From Variovorax sp. EL159 (GTDB taxonomy: Bacteria > Pseudomonadota > Gammaproteobacteria > Burkholderiales > Burkholderiaceae_C): a stretch of 64,000 nucleotides of DNA. The notes beneath the pieces were generated by a model. It had not been told where the DNA came from, did not search any database, and saw nothing but the letters and a program-made list of their open reading frames with translations. The first letter of the stretch is position 1, and each line of letters opens with the position of its first letter. The stretch spans positions 124,001-188,000 of the forward strand of contig NZ_FMUJ01000006.1 in the NCBI RefSeq assembly GCF_900100965.1, read 5' to 3'. Made by a program: the position numbers and the translations under genes. Of this stretch, positions 56,249 to 64,000 are shown in pieces.

Positions 56249-58102
56249 CTACGCCTGGCGTGTCCAGAGCGTTCCGAAAGCCTGCCGCTCGATGTCTTCC
56301 AGGGTGGGCGAATGGCCGACCCACAGCACCAGCGCAGCACCCGGCAAGGTCAGGGTGTGCTCCAGCTGGCGGCACAGTTGCCAGCGGTCGTCGTCGTCCA
56401 GACCCGGCAGTTCGATGAACACGATGTAGGCGCGCCGCCACGGAAATTCGCGCAGGTTCTTGCGCACCAGCCAGGCCCGCGACGCGGGCAGGCAGCGCAC
56501 GAGGTCGGCCCGCAGTTCCCCCAACTCGTAGTCGTTCAGGTCGTGCCGCGAAATCTGGCTGAAAAAGGGCGTGCCGGTAATTTCTTCCCAGGCACGCGCC
56601 TCGGCCTCTTCGGCGTCCTTCAGCCGGCCGCGCCAGAGCTTGAGCGCTTCTTCATCGTGCACGCCGGCATCAGGGTCTTCGAGCGAGGCCACGGCGCTCT
56701 TCGCCGCCCACCAGCGACTGGCGGCGCCGGACTGGTGCAGCCGCTCCAGCACCGCAAGACGTGTGGCGCGATCGCTGGCCGGCAGCATCTGAACCAGCCC
56801 GCGCAGCGCGCCTGGGTGTTCCGGCGCGATCCTCAAGGCGTTTTCATAGCGGGTTCGCACCGGCGCCGACGGGTCGAGGCGCCGCTCGGAATCGGCCCAC
56901 TCGACCATTTCATCGGGCGTGTTGTGCTCGCCGCGCGCCGCGAGCACGGCGATGCGCTCGCGTATGCGCGACCTGTGCGCGTGGTGCTGCTTCCAGTCGG
57001 AGGCATGCGCGCGGCGCCACTGGTTGTCGAAATACTCGATCCACTTCTTGCGATCGGCCAGCAGTTCCAGCGCCGGCCGCACCGACCATTCGGGCAAGAC
57101 GGCTTTCTGGTCCAGCGCCTCCAGCCGGTCGCGCAAGACCGGATGGGTGTCGTCCAGGTCGCTGACGCGGCGCATTGCGTCGCGCAGTGCCTGGCGCGCG
57201 AATTCGTCGCTCGGCGGCGTGCGGACGCGCTTGCGCAAGGCGGCGAACGGCCCTGGCGGCTGCGGCTCGTGCTCGGCGCGCGCCCAGTGCCAGGGCCAGA
57301 ACTCGTTGGCGTACCAGTTGCCCTTGATCGCGATCTCGGTCAGCGCGGCGGCGGCCACCGGCGCGCCTAGCAGCCGGCCTGAAATGCGGTCGGCCTCGTA
57401 CTCGTCCTGCCGCGCGAGCGCGAAGGTCTTGGCGGCAAAGCGCGGGAAATACCAGCGGAAGAAGGCCTGCGAGAACAGCGCCATCACGCCTTCGTCGCGT
57501 TGCAGGTTGGCGTCGAGCTTGAGCCACGACAGCCGCGTGCGATAGATCCAGGCGCTCAGCTTGCCGTGGTTGCCGCGCAGGTGGCCGTATTCATGCGCCA
57601 GGACCGACAGCAGCCGCCGTCGGTCCAGCATCATCAAGAGCGGCAGGCCGATGCTCAGCGAATTGACCGCGCCGCCGAACAGCCCGAAACGCGGCACCTG
57701 CCGGATGCTGGCGTTGAATTCGTCGTCCAGGTAGACATGGTGAACCGGCGGCCCCTTGATCCTGGTGCGGATGCGGTCCAGTGCCTCGAAGAGTGCTGGC
57801 GCGTCTTCGCGGGAAAGCTCCTGCCCCTCGGGCTCCTCGAAGCGCACCCAGAGCGCCCGCACCGTGGCCCACAGCAGGCCAGCGGCAAACAGCAGGAGCC
57901 AGCCCCGCATCAAACCGAAGCGCTCGCGATCGAACGACGAAATCACCCAGACAATGATGCCCACCGCGAGCCCGAGGCAACCCAGCACCCACAGGTAGCC
58001 GAGCGCGGCAAAGGCCGCGACGCCACGGCGATAGCGCGCGCTGTCGTCCGCACTGGCATGCTCGCTCAGCCGAACCAGGTGAACAAAATCAGCGCGATCC
58101 AT
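56249..58102 (-). CDS. M48-family membrane metalloprotease, 617 aa
   Basis: Two membrane segments at about 30-55 and 66-86 precede a gluzincin domain. The zinc motif is HEYGH at 170-174, and the third ligand is in RQDEYEADR (Glu234 or Glu236). The long C-terminal half (about 300-617) has helical, TPR-like character (RTRYENALRIAPEHPGALRGL) followed by an alpha/beta region of unknown function. Members of this group act in envelope protein quality control. The 617-residue length is about twice HtpX, so it is not HtpX itself. Confidence 0.88.
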   Translation of the reverse strand: MDRADFVHLVRLSEHASADDSARYRRGVAAFAALGYLWVLGCLGLAVGIIVWVISSFDRERFGLMRGWLLLFAAGLLWATVRALWVRFEEPEGQELSREDAPALFEALDRIRTRIKGPPVHHVYLDDEFNASIRQVPRFGLFGGAVNSLSIGLPLLMMLDRRRLLSVLAHEYGHLRGNHGKLSAWIYRTRLSWLKLDANLQRDEGVMALFSQAFFRWYFPRFAAKTFALARQDEYEADRISGRLLGAPVAAAALTEIAIKGNWYANEFWPWHWARAEHEPQPPGPFAALRKRVRTPPSDEFARQALRDAMRRVSDLDDTHPVLRDRLEALDQKAVLPEWSVRPALELLADRKKWIEYFDNQWRRAHASDWKQHHAHRSRIRERIAVLAARGEHNTPDEMVEWADSERRLDPSAPVRTRYENALRIAPEHPGALRGLVQMLPASDRATRLAVLERLHQSGAASRWWAAKSAVASLEDPDAGVHDEEALKLWRGRLKDAEEAEARAWEEITGTPFFSQISRHDLNDYELGELRADLVRCLPASRAWLVRKNLREFPWRRAYIVFIELPGLDDDDRWQLCRQLEHTLTLPGAALVLWVGHSPTLEDIERQAFGTLWTRQA

Positions 58103-58152
58103 CCGCCTCCGTCAAATCAAGACCCGACAGTTTTTGAAGAAAGAAGCCCCCG

Positions 58153-58386
58153 TTGAACGACGACGACCTGCCACCCCTGATCGAAACACCTCCCGGCCGC
58201 TATCGCCACTACAAAGGCGGCGAATACGAGGTGATCGGCACCGTGCGCCACAGCGAAACCCTGGAGCCGATGACGCTGTACCGCGCCTTGTATGGTGCCC
58301 ATGGACTCTGGGTCCGACCTGCCGCGATGTTTGGCGAAACCGTCGAGATCGACGGCACGCTGCGGCGAAGGTTCACCCCGATCTAG
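58153..58386 (+). CDS. DUF1653-domain protein, 77 aa
   Basis: The compact DUF1653 motif fills the protein: PGRYRHYKGGEYEVIGTVRHSETLEPMTLYRALYGAHGLWVRPAAMFGETV and RRFTPI. Function unknown; the family is a small SH3-like barrel. A TTG at 58153 is the likely start, as no ATG lies before the domain. Divergent from the M48 protease gene and convergent with the I78-type lipoprotein gene. Confidence 0.85.
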   Translation: MNDDDLPPLIETPPGRYRHYKGGEYEVIGTVRHSETLEPMTLYRALYGAHGLWVRPAAMFGETVEIDGTLRRRFTPI

Positions 58387-58421
58387 TCCGGCAGGCCTGT
58401 TGCGGGCGCCCTGCCTTTGTT

Positions 58422-58446
58422 GGTTGCTATATTTTCAATAGCAACC
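58422..58446. terminator. Convergent hairpin between the DUF1653 and lipoprotein genes
   Basis: GGTTGCTAT and ATAGCAACC form a perfect 9-bp stem around a 7-base AT loop, with GTTT following on the plus strand. It probably ends both convergent transcripts and resembles a common Comamonadaceae intergenic repeat (from memory). Confidence 0.65.
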
Positions 58447-58453
58447 GTTTCCA

Positions 58454-58768
58454 TCAACCGCAGCGGACGTCGGTGACGCGGTTGCGCGCGTCGACATCGA
58501 GATTGAGTCGCCCGCCATTCAATTCCGTCGTGGCCGCTTCGTCCGGCTTCAGCACGCGCACAACGCCGGCACCGGCACGCACACGGGCGGCGGCTTCGAG
58601 TTGAGGTGTCAATGGCTGGCCGACGGCGAACCGGGCGCCGTCCGCGTTGCACTGGTAGACCGGTTCTGGCGGCGGCGCGGGCGCCGGGGCGGGTGCGGGC
58701 GCCGGAGCGGCACAGGCCGCCAACAGGGCGGCACCGGCAACGGTCAGCAGCAGCGATTGGGTTTTCAC
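58454..58768 (-). CDS. I78-type peptidase inhibitor-like lipoprotein, 104 aa
   Basis: A lipoprotein signal ends in the lipobox LAAC with Cys19, followed by a Pro-Ala linker (APAPAPAPAPAPPPEP). The rest fits the I78 inhibitor pattern: CNADGARFAVGQPLTPQLEAAARVRAGAGVVRVL and the terminal RLNLDVDARNRVTDVRCG. Such proteins are thought to protect the periplasm from serine proteases. The fit is by motif, so the inhibitor role is an inference. It is close to, but not in an operon with, the M48 protease. Confidence 0.8.
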   Translation of the reverse strand: MKTQSLLLTVAGAALLAACAAPAPAPAPAPAPPPEPVYQCNADGARFAVGQPLTPQLEAAARVRAGAGVVRVLKPDEAATTELNGGRLNLDVDARNRVTDVRCG

Positions 58769-58804
58769 TTCAAACTCCCGGAAAACCCGCGAATATAAAC
58801 AAAA

Positions 58805-59401
58805 TTAGCGAATGTGACCCGATGTATCTGCCAGCCATCCGGCGATGGCACGTGGATACAACAGGTGTTCCTGCGCCAGCACCCGGCCCGCCAGCGTGGC
58901 CGCCGTGTCGCTTGGCAGCACGGGCACCACGGCCTGCGCCAGGATCGGCCCGTGGTCGAGTTCGGTGGTCACCTGGTGGACGGTCACGCCAGCCACCTTG
59001 CAGCCGGCCTCGATGGCGCGCTGATGCGTATGGAGCCCCGGAAATGCCGGGAGCAACGAAGGATGAATGTTCACCAGCCGGCCGGCATAACGCCCGACGA
59101 AGCCCGGCGTCAGGATGCGCATGAACCCCGCGAGCACCACCAGCGTCGGCGTGTAGCCGTCGACGACCTTCGCCAGCGCCTCGTCGAAGGCCTCGCGGGT
59201 GGCGAAGTCCTTGTGGGGGACGACGGCGGTGTCGATGCCGTGCGACCTGGCCAGTGCCAGTCCGCCCGCCTCGGCCTTGTTGCTCACGACCGCCGCGATG
59301 CGCGCGCCGAATCGGTCGGCCCAGCGGTCGCGCTCGGCGGCGCGCACGATGGCCGCCATGTTGGAGCCGCCGCCGGAAATCAGGATCACGATGTTCTTCA
59401 T
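58805..59401 (-). CDS. purN: Phosphoribosylglycinamide formyltransferase PurN, 198 aa
   Basis: It transfers a formyl group from 10-formyl-THF to GAR in purine synthesis. The N-terminus is KNIVILISGGGSNM (phosphate-binding). VLAGFMRILTP and LVNIHPSLLPAFPGLHTHQRAIE include the catalytic Asn and His, and GVTVHQVTTELDHGPILAQ the Asp region. The ATG at 59401 gives the standard length; the open frame extends further upstream without homology. Confidence 0.96.
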   Translation of the reverse strand: MKNIVILISGGGSNMAAIVRAAERDRWADRFGARIAAVVSNKAEAGGLALARSHGIDTAVVPHKDFATREAFDEALAKVVDGYTPTLVVLAGFMRILTPGFVGRYAGRLVNIHPSLLPAFPGLHTHQRAIEAGCKVAGVTVHQVTTELDHGPILAQAVVPVLPSDTAATLAGRVLAQEHLLYPRAIAGWLADTSGHIR

Positions 59402-59563
59402 GGGAGGCGGGATTATCCGTGCCCCCGATTCCGCCCCGGCCAAGGCATCGTTGTCACGGCTTGTCGCCGCGCGGACACCGTTTCACAGCACGACCGTGCT
59501 AAAACTCGTGGTTCCGGAGACACACCGCGTCTGCGGTGAACCGATCAACACAGCGAGGCACGC

Positions 59564-60745
59564 ATGGATTTGAGCTTCACACCCGAAGAACAGAAGTTCC
59601 GCGAAGAGGTTCGCGCCTGGGTCAAAGAAAACCTTCCCAAAGAGATTTCGCACAAGGTGCACAACGCGCTCGAACTGACGCGCGACGATCTGCAGAACTG
59701 GGCCAAGATTCTTGGCAAGAAGGGCTGGCTCGGCTACGGCTGGCCCAAGGAATTCGGCGGCCCCGGCTGGACCGCCATCCAGCGCCACCTGTTCGAAGAG
59801 GAAACCGCACTGGCCGGCGCGCCGCGCATCATCCCGTTCGGCCCCGTCATGGTGGCCCCGGTGATCATGGCCTTCGGCAACGCCGAGCAGCAAAAGCGCT
59901 TTCTCCCCGGCATCGCCAGCGGCGAAGTCTGGTGGAGCCAGGGCTACAGCGAACCCGGCTCGGGCTCCGACCTGGCTTCGGTCAAGACCAAGGCCGAGCG
60001 CAAGGGCGACAAGTACATCGTCAACGGCCAGAAGACCTGGACCACGCTCGGCCAGTACGGCGACTGGATGTTCAACCTCGTGCGCACCAGCAACGAAGGC
60101 AAGCCGCAGACCGGCATCAGCTTCCTGCTGCTCGACATGAAGTCGCCCGGCGTCACCGTGCGCCCGATTAAGCTGCTCGATGGCGGCCATGAAGTGAACG
60201 AAGTGTTCTTCGACAACGTCGAAGTGCCCGCCGAGAACCTGATCGGCGAAGAGAACAAGGGCTGGACCTACGCCAAGCACCTGCTCTCGCACGAGCGCAC
60301 CAACATCGCCGACGTGAACCGCGCCAAGCGCGAACTCGAACGCCTCAAGCGCATCGCCAAGAGCGAAGGCGTCTACGACGACCAGCGCTTCCGCGACGAG
60401 ATCGCCAAGCTCGAAGTCGACATCGTCGCCCTCGAAATGATGGTGCTGCGCGTGCTCTCGGCCGCGACCTCGGGCAAGAACTCGCTCGACGTGGCAGGCC
60501 TGCTCAAGATCCGCGGCAGCGAGATCCAGCAGCGCTACAGCGAACTGATGATGCTGGCCGGCGGCCCGTATTCGCTGCCGCTGATCCGCGAAGCGATGGA
60601 AGCCGGCTGGCAAGGCAACTTCCCGGGCGGCAATCCGGCCATCGCGCCGCTGACGTCGACCTTCTTCAACATGCGCAAGACCACCATCTACGGCGGTTCG
60701 AACGAAGTGCAACGCAACATCGTCGCGCAGACGGTTCTGGGCTGA
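59564..60745 (+). CDS. Acyl-CoA dehydrogenase, PimC-like (pimeloyl-CoA dehydrogenase large subunit type), 393 aa
   Basis: A complete flavoprotein: EEQKFREEVRAWVKENLP, YSEPGSGSDLASVKTKAERKGDKYIVNGQKTWTT, NLIGEENKGWTYAKHLLSHERTNIADV (candidate catalytic Glu in HERT) and TTIYGGSNEVQRNIVAQTVLG. A second, smaller acyl-CoA dehydrogenase follows 12 bases later. This large/small pair is the arrangement of PimC/PimD, the heteromeric enzyme for dicarboxylyl-CoA such as pimeloyl-CoA; the assignment rests on resemblance and pairing. Confidence 0.85.
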   Translation: MDLSFTPEEQKFREEVRAWVKENLPKEISHKVHNALELTRDDLQNWAKILGKKGWLGYGWPKEFGGPGWTAIQRHLFEEETALAGAPRIIPFGPVMVAPVIMAFGNAEQQKRFLPGIASGEVWWSQGYSEPGSGSDLASVKTKAERKGDKYIVNGQKTWTTLGQYGDWMFNLVRTSNEGKPQTGISFLLLDMKSPGVTVRPIKLLDGGHEVNEVFFDNVEVPAENLIGEENKGWTYAKHLLSHERTNIADVNRAKRELERLKRIAKSEGVYDDQRFRDEIAKLEVDIVALEMMVLRVLSAATSGKNSLDVAGLLKIRGSEIQQRYSELMMLAGGPYSLPLIREAMEAGWQGNFPGGNPAIAPLTSTFFNMRKTTIYGGSNEVQRNIVAQTVLG

Positions 60746-60757
60746 GGAGACACGCAC

Positions 60758-61873
60758 ATGGATTTCAATTTCACCGACGACCAGGAACAACTGCGCGACG
60801 CCGTTCGCAAGTGGGTCGACAAAGGCTATGACTTCGAACGCCGTCGCGGCATCGAAGCCAAGGGCGGCTTCTCGCGCGAGGCCTGGGACGAACTGGCCGA
60901 ACTCGGCCTGGGCGGCCTGTACATCAGCGAAGACGACGGTGGCCTGGGCATGGGCCCGGTGGCCGGCATGGTCGTCATGGAAGAACTGGGCCGCGGCATC
61001 GTGCTGGAGCCCTTCGCGCAGACGCTGATCGCCGGCGCAGTGCTCAGCGGCTACGCCGACGCAGGCACCAAGGAAGGCTGGCTGCCGCGCATCGCCGGCG
61101 GCCAGGCCATCGTGGTGCTGGCCTACCAGGAGCGCAAGGCACGCTACCGCCTCGACGTGTGCGACGCCCACGCCGCCAAGACCGGCACCGGCTGGTCGCT
61201 GAACGGCGCCAAGAGCGTGGTGCCCGTGGGCGACGAAGCCGACGCCTACCTCGTGCCCGCCAAGGTCGACGGCAAGATCGCCCTCTTCCTGGTCGAGCGC
61301 AGCGCCAGCGGTGTCGAGGCGCGCGGCTACGGCACGCAAGACGGCGGCCGCGCGGCCGAAGTCGTGTTCGACAAGGCCGACGCGACGCTGATCACGCTCG
61401 ACGGCCTCGCCGCCCTTGAATACGCGGTCGACGTCGGCATTGCCGCCACCTGCGCCGAAGCCGTCGGCGTGATGGACAAGACGGTTGCCGTGACCATCGA
61501 GTACATGAACCAGCGCAAGCAGTTCGGCGTGGTCATCTCCAGCTTCCAGGCGCTGCGCCATCGTGTCGCCGACATGAAGATGCAGCTCGAACTGGCACGC
61601 TCGATGAGCTACTACGCCACGCTCAAGCTCAACGCCCCGGCCGAAGAGCGCCGCCAGGCGCTGGCGCGCGCCAAGTACCAGCTCGGCGTGTCGATGCGCT
61701 TCGTGGCGGCCAACTCGGTGCAGCTGCACGGCGGCATCGGGGTGACCGACGAATACATCGGCAGCCACTACTTCCGCAAGCTCACGCAGCTCGAACTGAC
61801 CTTCGGCGACACCCTGCACCACCTGGGCGAAGTGTCGGCCCGCATGCAGGACACCGCCGGCGTCTTCGCCTGA
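60758..61873 (+). CDS. Acyl-CoA dehydrogenase, PimD-like (small subunit type), 371 aa
   Basis: A divergent family member starting MDFNFTDDQEQLRDAVRKWVDKGYDFERR. The middle lacks the strong GSD loop of the partner (VLAYQERKARYRLDVCDAHAAKTGTGWSLNGAKSVVPVGDEADAYLV). The C-terminal region has QLHGGIGVTDEYIGSHYFRKLTQLELTFGDTLHHLGEV with no EGT/GGT active-site motif. That degeneration is expected for the non-catalytic or assisting subunit of a heteromer with the upstream gene. It is followed by a terminator. Confidence 0.85.
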   Translation: MDFNFTDDQEQLRDAVRKWVDKGYDFERRRGIEAKGGFSREAWDELAELGLGGLYISEDDGGLGMGPVAGMVVMEELGRGIVLEPFAQTLIAGAVLSGYADAGTKEGWLPRIAGGQAIVVLAYQERKARYRLDVCDAHAAKTGTGWSLNGAKSVVPVGDEADAYLVPAKVDGKIALFLVERSASGVEARGYGTQDGGRAAEVVFDKADATLITLDGLAALEYAVDVGIAATCAEAVGVMDKTVAVTIEYMNQRKQFGVVISSFQALRHRVADMKMQLELARSMSYYATLKLNAPAEERRQALARAKYQLGVSMRFVAANSVQLHGGIGVTDEYIGSHYFRKLTQLELTFGDTLHHLGEVSARMQDTAGVFA

Positions 61874-61895
61874 CGGCCTTTTTCCCCTAGCATCC

Positions 61896-61928
61896 AACGC
61901 CCACCCGCCTTGCGCCGGTGGGCGTTTT
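61896..61928 (+). terminator. Intrinsic terminator after the PimCD-like pair
   Basis: AACGCCCACC and GGTGGGCGTT form a 10-bp stem with an 11-base loop, ending in TTTT. It lies 23 bases after the stop of the second dehydrogenase. Confidence 0.88.
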
Positions 61929-61956
61929 AACTTGGAACCCAGCCCAGGATCGAAAC

Positions 61957-63321
61957 ATGCCATCACGCCGCACCCTCCTTGCCCTCGCCCTCCTCGGGAC
62001 CGCATCGACCACCGCCATGCTGACCGCTTGCGCCACCGCGCCCTCGCCTTCGTTCACCGAACGTCCGCCGATCGTGTTCATGCACGGCAACGGCGATTCG
62101 GCGGCGCTGTGGCAAACGACGATCTGGCGCTTCGAGTCGAACGGCTGGCCGCGCGACCGGCTGTTTGCGGTCGACCAGCCCAATCCCCTCGCGCGCGACG
62201 ACGACGCCGTGGCGCAGCCGGGCCGCAGTTCGACCGGCGAGTCGGCCGTCTTCCTCAAGGCCCAGGTCGACAAGGTGCTGAAGGCCACCGGCGCCAGCAA
62301 GGTGGTGCTGATCGGCAATTCACGCGGCGGCAACACCATCCGCAACTACGTACAGAACGGCGGCGGCGCGGCGGTGGTGAGCCACGTGGTGCTGGGCGGC
62401 AATCCGGCGCACGGCATCTGGGCGGTGAAGGGCTTCCGCGAGAACAACGAGTTCTCGGCGTTGTCGGGCTTCATGCAGCAGCTCAATGCACCGAAGGGGC
62501 CGAACGGCGAAGAAGTCACGCCCGGCGTGAAATGGCTGACGCTGCGCTCGGACAACAACGACAAATACGCCCAACCCGACGGCGTGTGGATCGGCGCGCC
62601 CGGCAAGCCGACCAACATCGGCTTCGACGGCCCGGCGCTCAAGGGCGCGACCAACATCGTGCTGCCGCGCGTCGACCATCGCGAGACCTCGTTCTCGCCC
62701 GCCGCATTTGCAGCGACGTGGCAGTTCCTGACCGGCGAGGCGCCGCGCACCACGGCGGTGGTGGCCGAGGCGAATGTCGTGCTCGATGGCCGCGCGATCG
62801 GCGCCGAAAACCTTTCGTTGAACGGCGGGCAGGTGACGGTGTTTGCCGTCGACCCGGCCACGGGCGTTCGGCGCGGCGACGCGGTGCATACCAAGAACAT
62901 CGGTGCGGATGGGCGCTGGGGCCCGTTCAGTGCGCGCGGCGACACGGCCTACGAGTTCGTCCTCAGTGCACCGGGCTATGGCACCACGCACATCTACCGC
63001 AGCCCGTTCCCGCGCAGCAGCAGCGTCGTGCATCTGCGCCCCGAGCGCATCGTGCCGGCCGATGACGGCGCCAATGCCGTCGTCGTCTTCACCCGGCCGC
63101 GCGGCTACTTCGACGCACAGCGCGACACCATGCGCTTCGACGGCCAGAGCCCGCCAGCGGGCGTGCCACCGAAGGGCGCGGGGGTGGCGACTTCGCGGCT
63201 GCGCATTGCCGCCAGCGGACCACAGCGCGCGGTGACGGGCGAGTTCAACGGTGAGCGCATCACCGGGCTGACGTGGCCCGCCGCCAAGGAGCACACCACG
63301 GTGCTCGAGCTGACTTACTGA
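61957..63321 (+). CDS. Exported alpha/beta-hydrolase (lipase/esterase-like) lipoprotein, 454 aa
   Basis: The N-terminus PSRRTLLALALLG has a twin-arginine-like motif and ends in a lipobox MLTAC with Cys25, suggesting a Tat-exported lipoprotein. The hydrolase part has IVFMHGNGDSAALWQ and the nucleophile elbow GNSRGG with Ser122. The His is probably in VDHRETSF near residue 247. After residue about 265 a separate beta-rich module of about 190 residues (VVAEANVVLDGRAIGAENLSLNG...) may bind substrate or the cell surface. The substrate is unknown; a polyester or lipid is possible. ATG 61957 is chosen over an upstream in-frame start inside the terminator. Confidence 0.85.
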   Translation: MPSRRTLLALALLGTASTTAMLTACATAPSPSFTERPPIVFMHGNGDSAALWQTTIWRFESNGWPRDRLFAVDQPNPLARDDDAVAQPGRSSTGESAVFLKAQVDKVLKATGASKVVLIGNSRGGNTIRNYVQNGGGAAVVSHVVLGGNPAHGIWAVKGFRENNEFSALSGFMQQLNAPKGPNGEEVTPGVKWLTLRSDNNDKYAQPDGVWIGAPGKPTNIGFDGPALKGATNIVLPRVDHRETSFSPAAFAATWQFLTGEAPRTTAVVAEANVVLDGRAIGAENLSLNGGQVTVFAVDPATGVRRGDAVHTKNIGADGRWGPFSARGDTAYEFVLSAPGYGTTHIYRSPFPRSSSVVHLRPERIVPADDGANAVVVFTRPRGYFDAQRDTMRFDGQSPPAGVPPKGAGVATSRLRIAASGPQRAVTGEFNGERITGLTWPAAKEHTTVLELTY

Positions 63322-63336
63322 GCGAGGCGCGCCACC

Positions 63337-64000
63337 GTGTCCGACGCCTCCGCCCCTTTCGTGCTGGCCACGCGCGATGCGCGCGGCGTGGTCACGTTGA
63401 CGCTGAACCGCCCGGCTTCGTTCAATGCGCTCTCCGAAGGCATGCTAGGCGCGCTCGAACAGGCCATCGGCGAGATCGCGGCCGACGACACCGTGCGCGC
63501 CGTCGTCATCGCGGCGGCGGGCAAGGCCTTCTGCGCGGGCCACGACCTGAAGGAAATGCGCGCCGAGCCTTCGCTGGGCTACTACCAGCAGCTCTTCGAG
63601 CGCTGCGGCGCGATGATGTTGTCGATCCAGCGGCTGCCTGTGCCGGTGATCGCGCGCGTGCATGGCATCGCGACGGCGGCGGGCTGCCAACTGGTCGCGG
63701 TCTGCGATCTGGCGGTGGCGTCGAGTGACGCGCGCTTTGCGGTCAGCGGCGTGAACGTGGGGCTGTTCTGCGCCACGCCGAGCGTCACGCTGTCGCGCAA
63801 CCTGGGGCGCAAGGAAGCCTTCGAAATGCTGGTGACGGGCGAATTCATCAGCGCGCAGGAGGCCCGCGAAAAGGGCCTGGTCAACCGGGTGGCAGCGCCT
63901 GCCGAGCTCGATGCCGCGGTCGAATCGCTGGTGGCCAGCATCGTCGCCAAGCCGCGCCAGGCGCTCGCGCTCGGCAAGGCCTTGTTCTACCGCCAGCTCG
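63337..64000 (+). CDS. Enoyl-CoA hydratase/isomerase family protein (3' end outside window)
   Basis: A crotonase-fold protein. LTLNRPASFNALSEGMLGAL, AAGKAFCAGHDLKEMRAE (oxyanion-hole strand), RVHGIATAAGCQLVAVCDLAVASSDARFAV and PSVTLSRNLGRKEAFEMLVTGEFISAQEA are all recognisable. In the second oxyanion segment the usual GGG is replaced by TAAGC. The start is GTG at 63337, nine bases after GAGG and 15 bases after the hydrolase stop. Only 221 codons are in the window; about 40 more are expected. It probably hydrates enoyl-CoA in fatty or dicarboxylic acid oxidation. Confidence 0.9.
   Translation, partial: MSDASAPFVLATRDARGVVTLTLNRPASFNALSEGMLGALEQAIGEIAADDTVRAVVIAAAGKAFCAGHDLKEMRAEPSLGYYQQLFERCGAMMLSIQRLPVPVIARVHGIATAAGCQLVAVCDLAVASSDARFAVSGVNVGLFCATPSVTLSRNLGRKEAFEMLVTGEFISAQEAREKGLVNRVAAPAELDAAVESLVASIVAKPRQALALGKALFYRQL

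Overview
The window reads as chromosomal DNA of a high-GC betaproteobacterium of the Comamonadaceae, most like Variovorax. The evidence is the expansion of Bug-type (TTT) solute receptors, many acyl-CoA dehydrogenases, the house-keeping content (valS, galU, cysM, rarA-lolA-ftsK, trxB, rpmB-rpmG) and Comamonadaceae-style short intergenic repeats. Genus assignment is an inference from gene content and protein style, not from a search. No prophage, insertion sequence or CRISPR array was seen.

Region 1 (1-12.4 kb) is a catabolic island. On the left are a truncated Bug receptor, a double-length acyl-CoA dehydrogenase and a divergent operon of a small citrate-synthase-fold protein, an acyl-CoA dehydrogenase and an MmgE/PrpD protein. 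Convergent to these lies an arylmalonate decarboxylase with its active-site residues intact, then a second Bug receptor, an enolase-superfamily enzyme, two tandem paralogous LysR regulators and an SDR dehydrogenase. Together they suggest uptake and breakdown of a substituted malonate-type or hydroxy/dicarboxylic acid. The substrate is unknown. A pair of inverted, palindrome-ended repeats sits between the receptor and the decarboxylase.

Region 2 (12.5-22 kb) is house-keeping: queF, a hydrolase, a prolyl-4-hydroxylase-like dioxygenase, yaaA, valS (with a terminator-like hairpin in its leader), galU, tusA, a Nudix hydrolase, cysM and a tRNA-Leu(CAA) with a strong terminator.

Region 3 (22-38.3 kb) is dominated by one 13.6-kb gene for a 4533-residue filamentous-haemagglutinin-type (TpsA) exoprotein. 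It lies last in a predicted operon STN/TonB-like protein - ECF sigma factor - FecR anti-sigma - adhesin. The periplasmic STN protein has no outer-membrane barrel. The layout resembles the Vre (PUMA3) cell-surface signalling system of Pseudomonas aeruginosa, here tied directly to a giant adhesin. No TpsB transporter is present in the window.

Region 4 (38.6-58.8 kb) holds a RidA protein, a Rossmann protein divergent from a plant-type-ferredoxin/flavin reductase, a third Bug receptor, a livHMGF branched-chain amino-acid ABC cluster without its binding protein (with a 27-bp perfect dyad over its probable promoter), rarA, lolA, ftsK, a Crp/Fnr regulator divergent from trxB, rpmB-rpmG, a delta-9 type desaturase, an RsmB-family rRNA methyltransferase, an M48 metalloprotease and small proteins (DUF1653, I78-type inhibitor lipoprotein).

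Region 5 (58.8-64 kb) has purN, a two-gene acyl-CoA dehydrogenase pair resembling PimC/PimD, an exported alpha/beta-hydrolase lipoprotein and an enoyl-CoA hydratase cut off by the window end. Several genes start with TTG or GTG (tusA, the enolase-family gene, the second LysR, rarA, lolA, DUF1653, the epimerase-like gene and the terminal hydratase). These starts were chosen from ribosome-binding sites and family N-termini.
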